From NCBI GenBank assembly GCA_013041925.1, contig JABDRB010000003.1:124001-188000 (forward strand): a stretch of 64,000 bases of DNA. Direction: 5' to 3'. Position numbers and translations under genes: made by a program. The stretch's first letter is position 1. The number at the start of each line of letters is the position of its first letter. This document shows, piece after piece, positions 1 to 8,866 of the stretch. Below the pieces are notes generated by a model, which worked only from the letters and a program-made list of their open reading frames with translations, searched no databases and had not been told where the DNA came from. The stretch is from Akkermansiaceae bacterium (GTDB lineage Bacteria; Verrucomicrobiota; Verrucomicrobiia; Verrucomicrobiales; Akkermansiaceae).

Positions 1-1549
1 AAAGCTTCCGACTCGCACGATGGATGGCGCGCATGTGCTTTTTGAGAATGGGGTGCATTCCTGATGGAATACCAGCGTCCCGTGGCAAAAAACGAGAAGG
101 GAACCACAAGCTGTAATGCAGGCCAGCCTTGATCAGTGCGGTCACGCGGCCGCTAATCGGCACCCGCGAATCAATCACGACGGCACCACGGCGGAGGTGG
201 GGGTCAAGAGCTTCGCGGGCAATAAATAGTCGCATGATTTCGCTCGACCCCTCGAAAACAGTATTAATCCGGCTGTCACGGAACATTCGCTCGACCGGAT
301 CGGGCGACTCGCCACGCGCGCGCAGTGAATCGGCCGTTTCATATCCCCTGCCACTGCGGATTTGCATGGTCTCATCCACACTATGCCAACCCGCTTCGGT
401 GCCCCATAACTTCGCCATTGCCGCCTCAATCCGGATGTCGGCCTTTTTATCAGCATCAACCAGTGCCGAGACATAATAAACCATCGCCTCGGTGGCAAAG
501 GTGTCTGCTGCCATGTCGGCAAGCTTTGCGGCAACCGCTGCGTGATTCCCAATCGGAGCCCCCCATTGTTCACGTTCACGGCACCAGCGCAGCGAGATGT
601 CTAGGCACTCGCGCATCAAACCGATACAAGCGGCCGGAAGTGTGAGCCGACCTGTGTTCAGTGTTGTCAGTGCAACTTTGAGCCCCTTACCTTCGGCATG
701 CACAATGTCCTCAACCGGAATCCTGACACCCTCAAATCTAACAACTCCATTATAAAGAGCCTTAAGGCCCATGAAGTGGCAGCGACGCACGATCTCCACC
801 CCTTCAGCCTGAGTATCAACAAGAAAGGCGGTGGTTGCGTGGGGTTTTTCCTCCGTCGGGGTCTTAGCCATGACAATGATATACTGGGATTTCAGTAAGT
901 TGGTACACCAGAGTTTTTCCCCATTGAGTAGAAAATGGCTTCCGTCGTCACTGCGGGATGCTGTCGTTTGCATCCGAGCGGGGTCCGAGCCCACGCCTAC
1001 CTCGGTAAGAGCAAAGGCTGAAATGCCACCAGCGGCGCAGGGAGGTAAATACTTCTTTTTCTGCGCATCCGTACCAAAAACTAACAACGGCTGAGGAACT
1101 CCGATGGATTGGTGCGCAGAGATCAATGCCGTGAGGTTCCCGCAATGACTTCCCAACACCATGGCCGCGCGACAATAATTGGTCTGAGAAAGCCCGAGCC
1201 CCCCATATTCCTTGGGAATCTTAATCCCAAAGGCTCCGAGGTCGGCCAGACCATCGATGACGGCATCGGGGATCTCCCCGTCGCGGTCAATGGCATCGGG
1301 GTCGGTATGATTTTTTAGATACTCACCAAGTTGATCCACAAAGGCATCTCCCGCCTGAGCGTCCTCTCGGCTCTGGCGCGTAAACGGAGTGACTTTCCCA
1401 AAATCAGGCGCCCCCATAAAGAGAGAGGAGGCAAAGCCGGAAACGGCACGTGTATCGCGCGATTCCTCTGCCATCTCAAGGGCAGCGCGCTGGCCGGCCG
1501 ACATCGCCGAGGTATCGATGGTTGAGGTAGGTTTTTCTGTGGGTTTCAT
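1..1549 (-). CDS. Acyl-CoA dehydrogenase, C-terminus beyond window edge
   Basis: This is a flavin-dependent acyl-CoA dehydrogenase, which catalyses the first oxidation of beta-oxidation. The reading frame is open from an ATG at 1549 to the left edge with no stop, giving about 516 residues of a longer protein. Visible family marks are ALTEVGVGSD and LNGEKLWCTN in the middle beta domain, and RGYETADSLRARGESPDPVERMFRD followed by VFEGSSEIMR in the C-terminal helical domain. The Glu of VFEG sits where the catalytic base lies in the family. The reading frame continues well beyond that motif, as in the long VLCAD/ACAD9-type enzymes with an extra C-terminal domain. It starts 12 b after the stop of the FadJ-like gene and is the last visible gene of the beta-oxidation operon. 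Family is certain; chain-length specificity is inferred. Confidence 0.93.
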   Translation of the reverse strand, partial: MKPTEKPTSTIDTSAMSAGQRAALEMAEESRDTRAVSGFASSLFMGAPDFGKVTPFTRQSREDAQAGDAFVDQLGEYLKNHTDPDAIDRDGEIPDAVIDGLADLGAFGIKIPKEYGGLGLSQTNYCRAAMVLGSHCGNLTALISAHQSIGVPQPLLVFGTDAQKKKYLPPCAAGGISAFALTEVGVGSDPARMQTTASRSDDGSHFLLNGEKLWCTNLLKSQYIIVMAKTPTEEKPHATTAFLVDTQAEGVEIVRRCHFMGLKALYNGVVRFEGVRIPVEDIVHAEGKGLKVALTTLNTGRLTLPAACIGLMRECLDISLRWCREREQWGAPIGNHAAVAAKLADMAADTFATEAMVYYVSALVDADKKADIRIEAAMAKLWGTEAGWHSVDETMQIRSGRGYETADSLRARGESPDPVERMFRDSRINTVFEGSSEIMRLFIAREALDPHLRRGAVVIDSRVPISGRVTALIKAGLHYSLWFPSRFLPRDAGIPSGMHPILKKHMRAIHRASRKL

Positions 1550-1561
1550 ATGTTCAATGGG

Positions 1562-3568
1562 TTAGGTGTAAAATTTTCCAAGACAGATATCATGATCGTC
1601 ACTGTAGCGCAGCGGGCCACCACGGAATGGCGCATATCCCGTGCCCATCACCATGGCAAAATCAATGTCGCTGGCCGTCGCCACGATACCATCCTCGAGG
1701 CAAAGCGCGGCTTCGTCGGTCATGCATTGAGCGAGTCGACCAGCCATATCCACACCACGGGTATCGTCCCGAGCCTCATCCCTCAGGGCCAGCGCGGCTG
1801 GGTTGGGAACGGGTGACTTGTTTTTATTTTTTCCGTATAAGTAAAACCCCTTACCGGATTTTTTGCCCAATAGGTTGGCGTCAATCATCCGGGTGAGAAT
1901 ATCAGGCACAGACATCCTATCAGGAAATGCCCCTGCCAGCGTTTGGGCGACATGAAGAGCCACATCAAGCCCCACTTCATCCATTAGCCGAATAGGCCCC
2001 AAGGGCATGCCAAAATCGAGCATGGCATCATCGATCGCCTGAGCATCAACCCCTTGGGAAAACAGATTCCCGGCTTCAAGCAAGTAGGGAAGCAGGATCC
2101 GGTTGACGAGAAAGCCGGGCGCATCCTTGACGACCACAGGCAGTTTGCCGATTTCTTGGACAAAGGCAACGGCGGCTGCGAGGGTTTCCGGTGAGGTGGT
2201 TTCCGTCCGGACAACCTCAACAAGCTTCATCCGATTTACCGGATTAAAAAAATGCAAGCCGACGAGACGCTCCGGATGGAGGATGGATTCTGCTAGCTCC
2301 CGGATGGGGAGTGCGGAGGTATTGGTGGCGAGAATGGTGTCAGGTCCACATCGGGAGCTGAGATCGGCAAAGATTTTCTTTTTAATCGCCAAATTTTCAG
2401 TGGCCGCCTCAATGATCAAGTCACAATCCCCCAAAGGAATAGGTCCTCCAATGGGCGTAATTCGGTCGAAGCCGCGCGCGGCCTCCGTCTGGGACATCAC
2501 CCGATACTTGACCGATCCTTGATAGAGTTTGTAAACCCGCATCATCCCACGAGCTAAGGCGTCATCGCTCACATCCTGAAGAATGACCTTTTTCTGGCGG
2601 GTACTCAGCCAGTAAGCAATACCCGCCCCCATCACCCCGGCACCGATGGTTGCGACCTTGTTCAAACGTTTTGGTGCTGTCGCAGGTGCAACGTCAGGCT
2701 TCAGTTTTTTCGCGCGCTCATTCAGAAAAAAGAGCTCGATCATACGCTCCGTCTGCGGCAGTTCGGCGAGGTAAAGAAAGGCATTACGCTCGCGTTGAAG
2801 ACTATCCTCGTGACTACCGCTCACTCCGCGACAAACAACATCGAGAGCTTCTAAAGTCGCTGGATAAAGACCACGCGTTTTTGTCATGATGTTAACGCGG
2901 GCTTTCCTCTTGATGACGGCAACACTCAGAGGATTGTGCTCCAAGAATCGGCCTTTCATGTGACGTTTACCACGTTTAAGAAAACGGTATGCGAGTGTAG
3001 GCAAGTCTTCTTCTGGGCAGATGGCGTCGGCGAGACCTTTGTATTTCGCCGCGCTCCCCTGGAGTAATTTGCCCGTAAGGATCAGGCCAAGGGCATGGGC
3101 CAAGCCGATAAGCCGAGGCAACCGGGTGCAACCACCCCAAGCGGGCAAAATCCCCAACAAGGTCTCAGGGAGACCGATGCGGGTGACACGGGCATCGGAC
3201 ACGATACGCCAGTCGCATGCTAGGGCTAGCTCACAACCGCCACCTGCACAGGCACCGTGAATGGCAGCAACACTGGGGATTTTTAACCCCGCAATACGAT
3301 CAAACACTCCTTGCCCGAGTTCGAGCAACTCGGCAAGTTCATGGGACGACGCGCTGGCCAAAGTTTTGATATCAGCCCCGGCAATAAAAATCGAGGGTTT
3401 CGCCGATCTGACCAGCAGTCCCGTCAAGCTGTCGTCATGCTCGATCGCCGTGACATGGCTTTCGAGTTCAGTAAGCACCTGCTTGTCAAAAACATTGGCA
3501 CCCGACCCAACACGGTCAAAGGTGAGGGTCGCGACCGAGGCTTCGATACTGAGGGTAATGTGGTTCAT
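1562..3568 (-). CDS. fadJ: FadJ/FadB-type 3-hydroxyacyl-CoA dehydrogenase/enoyl-CoA hydratase
   Basis: This multifunctional beta-oxidation alpha subunit hydrates 2-enoyl-CoA and then oxidises the 3-hydroxyacyl-CoA with NAD. The 668-residue protein has an N-terminal crotonase domain (about 1-190) with the oxyanion motif FIAGADIK (61-68) and the two expected acids, Glu113 in GGGCELALACD and Glu135 in GLPETLLGILP. An NAD-binding fold follows, with GAGVMGAGIAY (309-319). GLHFFNPVNRMKLVEVVR carries the catalytic His, and dehydrogenase C-terminal domains follow. The frame is open further upstream, but the ATG at 3568 gives a normal crotonase N-terminus and lies 13 b after the thiolase stop. The thiolase next door would be its beta subunit. 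Distinguishing FadJ from FadB by eye is not possible. Confidence 0.94.
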   Translation of the reverse strand: MNHITLSIEASVATLTFDRVGSGANVFDKQVLTELESHVTAIEHDDSLTGLLVRSAKPSIFIAGADIKTLASASSHELAELLELGQGVFDRIAGLKIPSVAAIHGACAGGGCELALACDWRIVSDARVTRIGLPETLLGILPAWGGCTRLPRLIGLAHALGLILTGKLLQGSAAKYKGLADAICPEEDLPTLAYRFLKRGKRHMKGRFLEHNPLSVAVIKRKARVNIMTKTRGLYPATLEALDVVCRGVSGSHEDSLQRERNAFLYLAELPQTERMIELFFLNERAKKLKPDVAPATAPKRLNKVATIGAGVMGAGIAYWLSTRQKKVILQDVSDDALARGMMRVYKLYQGSVKYRVMSQTEAARGFDRITPIGGPIPLGDCDLIIEAATENLAIKKKIFADLSSRCGPDTILATNTSALPIRELAESILHPERLVGLHFFNPVNRMKLVEVVRTETTSPETLAAAVAFVQEIGKLPVVVKDAPGFLVNRILLPYLLEAGNLFSQGVDAQAIDDAMLDFGMPLGPIRLMDEVGLDVALHVAQTLAGAFPDRMSVPDILTRMIDANLLGKKSGKGFYLYGKNKNKSPVPNPAALALRDEARDDTRGVDMAGRLAQCMTDEAALCLEDGIVATASDIDFAMVMGTGYAPFRGGPLRYSDDHDICLGKFYT

Positions 3569-3581
3569 TTTTCTAGATTTT

Positions 3582-4853
3582 TCATGATGTTTCCAACCAG
3601 AGGGCGGCACCCTGCCCCCCACCAATACAGAGGGATGTGAGAGCGCGTTTTTTGCCCGTGTTAGCGAGTTCGTGGAGGGCCGTAAGAACCAGACGCGCAC
3701 CAGTGGCACCGACGGGATGACCGAGCGCGATAGCTCCGCCGTGAGGGTTGAGTTTCCCCATCGGGATCTCTCCGAGAGGTGTGTCGAGTCCGGCTAGTTG
3801 GCAGTAGGACGGATCGCTCAGGGCCTTACAACAAGCAAGCACCTGGGCGGCAAAGGCTTCATTGATTTCAATGGTATCGGCGTCATCTAGGCTGAGCCCA
3901 GTAAGCTGATTGGCACGTGCAATGGCTTGAACTGGGCCAATCCCCATGCTGCGAGGGTCGCAACCCGTGTAGGCGTAGCCTGTAAGCCGACCAAGCGGTT
4001 CCAGCCCGTAACGCGTGGCCAGATCATCGGCTTTTTGTTCCGTGGCAACCAACAACATCACCGCGCCATCAGTAATCTGAGAGGCATTTCCGGCCGTGAC
4101 ACTGCCTGTTTTCCGATTGAATACGGGACGAAGCTTGGCGAGTTTCTCGATCGATGACCCCTCACGGATCCCGTCGTCGGCGCTGATTGACTTCCCACCC
4201 AAGTAGACAGTGGCGATTTCCTCGTCGAAAAAATCGCGGGACGCAGCAGCTTTTTTCTGCGATTTCACGGCATAGGCGTCCTGCTGCTCGCGGGTGATCC
4301 GGTAATCACGGGCCAGCACCTCAGCCGTCTCACCCATGTTCAGGCCGGAATAGGGGTCGGTGAGCCCGAGTTGAAGACCAATGAGAGGAGAGAAATCAGC
4401 GGGACGAAACCCAAGCAGAGCACGAAGCTTCTGACCGACACGGCGCGCCTTCGCTAGATGGACGAATTTTTGAACCGCCGTGGGTCGATAAAGAAGCGGC
4501 ACGTTTGACATGCTATCCACACCACCCACAAGATAAAGGTCCCCCCTACCCGCAGCGATACGCTCCGCCGCCGTCGTGATGGCCTCCATCCCAGACGCGC
4601 AGTTCCGGTTTACAGTCACAGCAGGAACGTTTTTGGGAACCCCCGAGCGCAAGGCAATGACGCGGGCGATGTTGGCGGAATCAACTGGCTGACAGACACA
4701 GCCGATGATCACTTCCGATAACTCCTCCGGATCGATACCCGTCTGAGCCAACAAAACCGTGGCGGCATCACGCCCGAGATCCGCCGCAGCCTGTGAGGCG
4801 AGGCTGGCCCCCATTGATGTGAACGGAGTGCGGATAGCGGCGAGGATTTGCAT
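3582..4853 (-). CDS. fadI: Acetyl-CoA C-acyltransferase (beta-oxidation thiolase)
   Basis: This thiolase cleaves 3-ketoacyl-CoA to acetyl-CoA plus a shortened acyl-CoA. It has 423 residues, a normal length for the FadA/FadI family. The nucleophilic Cys85 is in NRNCASGMEA, the NEAFA motif is in the second half, the catalytic His is in GHPVGATGAR (His at about 379), and the second active-site Cys is in CIGGGQG (about 409). The gene starts 3 b after the ligase stop and ends 13 b before the FadJ-like gene, so the two subunits are presumably made together. The longer length and partner resemble FadI more than FadA, but the symbol is a family-level guess. Confidence 0.94.
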   Translation of the reverse strand: MQILAAIRTPFTSMGASLASQAAADLGRDAATVLLAQTGIDPEELSEVIIGCVCQPVDSANIARVIALRSGVPKNVPAVTVNRNCASGMEAITTAAERIAAGRGDLYLVGGVDSMSNVPLLYRPTAVQKFVHLAKARRVGQKLRALLGFRPADFSPLIGLQLGLTDPYSGLNMGETAEVLARDYRITREQQDAYAVKSQKKAAASRDFFDEEIATVYLGGKSISADDGIREGSSIEKLAKLRPVFNRKTGSVTAGNASQITDGAVMLLVATEQKADDLATRYGLEPLGRLTGYAYTGCDPRSMGIGPVQAIARANQLTGLSLDDADTIEINEAFAAQVLACCKALSDPSYCQLAGLDTPLGEIPMGKLNPHGGAIALGHPVGATGARLVLTALHELANTGKKRALTSLCIGGGQGAALWLETS

Positions 4854-4856
4854 TGT

Positions 4857-6305
4857 TTAGGGGGGGCGGTTGTCGATAATTTTCTGTTCCTTGAGTTCAA
4901 CGCCAACACCATGCATGCGGCGCATACTGTCCCAATCGGTAAACTTCACCGCATTGGGGCTGAGATCCGTAGAGGCTTTGAGCTTCTGGATAATGTTTTT
5001 TTTAAGCGCGGATTGGTCGCCATTGATCGGCACGACGTGAATGATCATTTCATCGAGATCGAGTGGATCATCGTTGACTTTCCTCAACTCTAGCTGCCAC
5101 GCACCAAGCCCCTCGGTATCATCGAGGATGTTTTCCAGGGCATTAAAATCCACAAGTGTCCCCTTGAGCTTGTCGATATTGAGACGGCGAATATCCGTGA
5201 CGCGTGATATTTTTCCGATAAGACGCGGGCAGGTACGACCGCAGACAGGGCATGGCTCTCTGACAAGACCACCGTCAACAAGATCGCCGGTCCGGTAACG
5301 CAGCACGACCGAGCCGCGGCTTTGTAGTGGTGTGAACACGACCTCTCCCGGGTGGCCGTCAGGGACACGCTCGCCGGTTTCGGAATCGATGATTTCGATA
5401 TAGGCAAGATCTGGGTAGATATGGAATCCGCTCGGGCCGATATCCACAGGTGCGGGGCATTCTGCCCAAGCCATCTTTCCCTCGGTAAATCCGTAAGTGG
5501 AGATGATATCGACCTGGCTGGCACCGAGCTCGCCACAGAAGTCGCGGAGTTTACGACGCATTCCTTGAGGGACCTTTTCACCCCCTAAGACAAGCCGTTT
5601 GATATTCGACCATTGTTGCCCCTTTTCTATCGCCTGTTGCAGCAGGTGGTAGAGGAATGTCGGCATGGCAATGATGGCATCGGGGTTGATTTTTGTAATG
5701 ACCCGGACATTGCCGTCAGTTCCCATCACCTTGCCTCCACCTGTGGAAAGGGTGAAGATATCAGCACCGGTACTAGCGTAGTGGGCTTGCCAAAAAGCCA
5801 GATGCGGAGCGAAAGGAAAGGCATTGACCACCTTAAAATCGGGTGCCGCTTTACTGATTTCCATCAACCTTCGCCCTCCTTCCTCGAGATTGGCAAGGTC
5901 TTGTAGAGTGTAGAAAAAAGGAACGGGAGCGGCTGATCGGCCGGTGGTACTGGTCATAAATATAGGCCGCAACTCCTCCTCGAGTAGCCTTTTCGCTCCA
6001 GCCGGTCCGTGACGTAACACCTTGAGAAGCGTGGAGGGTTGCTTTTTAAGATCGGCTTCATTCGGGATGATGACAAAGTCACGCGTTTCCCCAAGGTCAC
6101 TCTTCGAGGTGAAAGGCAGTTTGACTAAATCATCCGTGCTGCGGATGGAATTAGCGTCGATACCCTCTTTTTGAAACAGTCCACGGTAATACTTGGAAAA
6201 TGGAACCAGACGCGTGGCGATAAACTGCCGGAGCAACCTCGATTGCCGATGGTTGATTTCATCTTGGGATGCATTATCCCACCATTTGTTCCGTTTGTAT
6301 TTCAT
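4857..6305 (-). CDS. PaaK-like AMP-forming acyl-CoA ligase
   Basis: This is an ANL-superfamily adenylating enzyme of the phenylacetate-CoA ligase type (482 residues). It presumably activates a carboxylic acid with ATP and CoA. Visible motifs are the phosphate loop MTSTTGRSAAPVPF, STYGFTEGKMAW, and YRTGDLVDGG, followed by a Cys-rich CPVCGRTCPRLIGKISRVTD, which is typical of PaaK-type enzymes that bind zinc there. I chose the ATG at 6305; it overlaps the patatin gene by 32 b, and an upstream in-frame start would overlap more. Standing before thiolase and FadJ genes, it fills the place of FadD, so a fatty or aromatic acid substrate is inferred. It is not a typical long-chain FadD. Confidence 0.85.
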   Translation of the reverse strand: MKYKRNKWWDNASQDEINHRQSRLLRQFIATRLVPFSKYYRGLFQKEGIDANSIRSTDDLVKLPFTSKSDLGETRDFVIIPNEADLKKQPSTLLKVLRHGPAGAKRLLEEELRPIFMTSTTGRSAAPVPFFYTLQDLANLEEGGRRLMEISKAAPDFKVVNAFPFAPHLAFWQAHYASTGADIFTLSTGGGKVMGTDGNVRVITKINPDAIIAMPTFLYHLLQQAIEKGQQWSNIKRLVLGGEKVPQGMRRKLRDFCGELGASQVDIISTYGFTEGKMAWAECPAPVDIGPSGFHIYPDLAYIEIIDSETGERVPDGHPGEVVFTPLQSRGSVVLRYRTGDLVDGGLVREPCPVCGRTCPRLIGKISRVTDIRRLNIDKLKGTLVDFNALENILDDTEGLGAWQLELRKVNDDPLDLDEMIIHVVPINGDQSALKKNIIQKLKASTDLSPNAVKFTDWDSMRRMHGVGVELKEQKIIDNRPP

Positions 6306-7326
6306 CTTTGCATGCGGGCAGTTGGATGCTGCCGATGATTTCGTGAATTCTAGGGAGACTTTGTTCTGCCACCTCACGGCCTAAATCGACAAATTGCCTA
6401 TAGTTTTGATAATCATGCCACTGACTTTGATGACTTGAGTGTGCGTGCAGGACGATGTCCGCACCTTTGCACGAATGCTGGGCCATCCGAATCTGGGCGA
6501 TTCGGATACTGCGTCTCAAGGTATCGATCGTGTTCCCTTGTGCAGCTAGGTTCACCTTGCTGTTTATCCCCTTCTTAAGGTGACCCCACATACCATGTTG
6601 CGGACTGGCATCGAACATCGGGTCACCCTCTGAATCTCCTCGGTCAAGCTCCTCAAAACTGGGCAGTGTGCTGACGGCTATCACCATATCTACATCACAA
6701 TATTTCTCGAGAGCACCTACCGGAACGGGTTCAACAACCCCTCCATCAACGCAACGACGACCGTCAATCATGACAGGCACCACGATACCAGGCATCGCAC
6801 AGCTGGCGTGGACGGCATCCACCACCGACCCCTGTTGAAAAACCACACGCTCGTTACTGTCCAGATCAGCCGCAACAACAATAAGTTCTCGATCGAGCTC
6901 ATCAAACGTCACATCACCAATCGTCTGTCTCAAATGCTCCTTGGCCTTCTCCCCTTTCATCAACCCCTTAAGAAAAGGGAATGCGGGGTCGGCAAGTTTA
7001 CGCAAAACTTTTTTATCATGCATTTCTGCAGCCAATGACTCTAACTCACCACCATGACATCCCGCCGCCCAGAGTGACCCTACGTAGGCACCCATGCTCG
7101 ACCCTGCAATCGCATGAATCGGAATCTTGTTCTCCTCGAGAACTTGAATCACCCCGACGTGGGCTAAACTTTTTGCCCCTCCAGACGATAGAACTAGGCC
7201 GATCCGAGGATGATCCATACGGCGGGGGAATAATTTCACCCAAGCACGGCGCAAGAGACTAACATCACCTACCTGCACCATTTCTTGTGCATCGGGAAGG
7301 CTGCCAGCTTTTTGCGTCGTTTTCAT
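6274..7326 (-). CDS. Patatin-like phospholipase
   Basis: This 350-residue protein is a patatin-family serine lipase/acyl hydrolase related to RssA/YchK. The oxyanion motif is seen in LSSGGAKSLAHVG, the nucleophile elbow is GSSMG, and the catalytic Asp is in DGGVVEPVPV, so the Ser-Asp dyad is intact. There is no signal peptide, which suggests a cytoplasmic or membrane-peripheral enzyme. It heads the beta-oxidation operon and could release fatty acids from lipids for the ligase that follows. The ATG at 7326 is preceded directly by TTG in frame. It also overlaps the stop of a possible three-codon upstream frame, listed separately. The physiological lipid substrate cannot be read from the sequence. 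Confidence 0.9.
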   Translation of the reverse strand: MKTTQKAGSLPDAQEMVQVGDVSLLRRAWVKLFPRRMDHPRIGLVLSSGGAKSLAHVGVIQVLEENKIPIHAIAGSSMGAYVGSLWAAGCHGGELESLAAEMHDKKVLRKLADPAFPFLKGLMKGEKAKEHLRQTIGDVTFDELDRELIVVAADLDSNERVVFQQGSVVDAVHASCAMPGIVVPVMIDGRRCVDGGVVEPVPVGALEKYCDVDMVIAVSTLPSFEELDRGDSEGDPMFDASPQHGMWGHLKKGINSKVNLAAQGNTIDTLRRSIRIAQIRMAQHSCKGADIVLHAHSSHQSQWHDYQNYRQFVDLGREVAEQSLPRIHEIIGSIQLPACKDEIQTEQMVG

Positions 7327-7350
7327 CAATCCATCATGGTTGTATCCTTT
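7326..7350 (-). promoter_or_regulatory. Possible three-codon leader frame with Shine-Dalgarno before the patatin gene
   Basis: On the minus strand AAAGGA (7350-7345) lies 7 b before ATG at 7337. That ATG opens a frame of only Met-Met-Asp whose TGA (7328-7326) shares its A with the patatin ATG in a TGATG junction. The good ribosome-binding site is too far (18 b) from the patatin start to serve it directly, so coupled re-initiation is a possible reading. This may also be chance. Confidence 0.35.
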
Positions 7351-7526
7351 ACTGTGAGACTTTCTATAAGCGTGTTTTATTCATTTAATCATATGAAAAA
7401 TAACCCATTCACGCCTTCTACGCAAGAAGTTCCCGTTCCTCGAGGTTCGAGACAGCCTACAACCTAACACCCAATACAGCATCCCCGCCTACTGAGGAAC
7501 CGATCGGATGGATAACGAACGGAACT

Positions 7527-8810
7527 TCACCCAACCAAATCACCAATCGATCCAAAATCGGGAAGAAACAGGCGTTTATAAAATCGGGCCGCCGAACCGT
7601 CCGTCATTCCAGCTAGAAAGTCGCAGACGAGTCGAGCGCGTTGATCCACATCCGTCGCCTCCTCAATCTCCTTGGCATCGTCCTCGGGTAATAGCTGAAA
7701 ATCCTGACCCGCAATCGTTTCCCCATCAATATAGCGTGTTTTCAACACTCCCCATAGCCGTTCCAACATATAATTCCCCTTATACTCAAGCTGCTTAAGC
7801 TCGGGTGATAAAAACACAACCTCGAAGGCGAGACGCTTAAACACCTCGGATTCAAGACGGGTGTCCTCATCGACATCAACCACGTATCGATAACGCTGGC
7901 TCAGGCCACTCATCGAGTTAACATCTTCACGCAAGCTCGCCGCTTGAATATACTTCCCGATGCGTTTCCCTGCGAATGGCTCCACTCGGTTTCCTCGGAT
8001 CGCTTTAATCAAATCGCCCAGTGGCGTTCCCTCACCCAATGGTTCACCCGACTTTTCAGCCCAGCGCTCGATGCTGGCAATAGAAAGAAATCCCGCCCTC
8101 ACGCTATCGGCAAGATCGTTGAGCGAGTAGGCCGTGTCATCGGCCCAGTCCATCACCTGGCATTCGACCGATTTAAATTGGTCTCTCGATTTCCCAGGTG
8201 TCATTTCGATCGGAAAATCCACCCCGCCCATCGCCCAGTCGAGCAAGTGCGCCTGCTGGTCATAGATAAAATGGTTCTTCGGCGCCTCCCCCTGATTACG
8301 AAGTTCGCTCCAGAGTGTTTTATATTTCAAGATCCCATCGAGAAAGGCGCGTGTCGGATCCATCCCTGTGCGTTTGACGGAAAAAATACGCTCTGTGAGC
8401 AGCCGCAGTGTCTGGGCATTGCCCTCGAAGCCACCATGGTCTCTCATCAAAAAATTCAGACTACGTTCACCGGCATGACCAAAGGGCGGATGCCCAAGGT
8501 CATGAGACAAACAAACGACCTCCACCAACTCTGGATCAATAAAAAAATCATCGTGGAGTAGCTGCGAGTTCTGTTTCAGGTAGTGGCAAATCGACCTCCC
8601 TATCTGAGCGACTTCTAATGAGTGCGTCAGGCGTGTCCGATAAAAATCATACTCACCACTCCAAAAAACCTGCGTCTTACTCTGCAATCGACGAAACGCC
8701 GGCGTGTGTAATACTCGATCCCGATCAACCTGAAACGGTGTGCGAAAATCATCCCCCGCTTCCCAGCCAGAAAGCCGCTCGGTATCAAATGCATTGTAAA
8801 AAGTATTCAT
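7527..8810 (-). CDS. dgt: dGTPase-like HD-domain triphosphohydrolase
   Basis: This is a deoxyguanosinetriphosphate triphosphohydrolase-like protein of 427 residues. Family hallmarks are the N-terminal RDRVLHTPAFRRLQSKTQV, the metal-binding HD series with THSLEV, CLSHDLGHPPFGHAGE and the distal Asp in MDWADDTAYSLND, and GFEGNAQTLR. The expected role is hydrolysis of dNTPs to nucleoside and triphosphate in the cytoplasm. The ATG at 8810 gives the usual N-terminus (MNTFYNAFDTERLSGWE); an in-frame GTG at 8837 is possible. It lies 56 b downstream of the DUF58 gene on the same strand and could be the last gene of that operon. Confidence 0.92.
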   Translation of the reverse strand: MNTFYNAFDTERLSGWEAGDDFRTPFQVDRDRVLHTPAFRRLQSKTQVFWSGEYDFYRTRLTHSLEVAQIGRSICHYLKQNSQLLHDDFFIDPELVEVVCLSHDLGHPPFGHAGERSLNFLMRDHGGFEGNAQTLRLLTERIFSVKRTGMDPTRAFLDGILKYKTLWSELRNQGEAPKNHFIYDQQAHLLDWAMGGVDFPIEMTPGKSRDQFKSVECQVMDWADDTAYSLNDLADSVRAGFLSIASIERWAEKSGEPLGEGTPLGDLIKAIRGNRVEPFAGKRIGKYIQAASLREDVNSMSGLSQRYRYVVDVDEDTRLESEVFKRLAFEVVFLSPELKQLEYKGNYMLERLWGVLKTRYIDGETIAGQDFQLLPEDDAKEIEEATDVDQRARLVCDFLAGMTDGSAARFYKRLFLPDFGSIGDLVG

Positions 8811-8866
8811 CAGCCCAGCTATTCTGGCTGAGTTCACTGAAACATCAACTCAGTATCTCCATTCTT

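Noticed and set aside
7330-7526. 200-b gap between the dGTPase and patatin genes as a possible RNA gene
   Set aside because: I see no tRNA-like fold, strong hairpin or coding frame there, apart from the tiny leader next to the patatin start.
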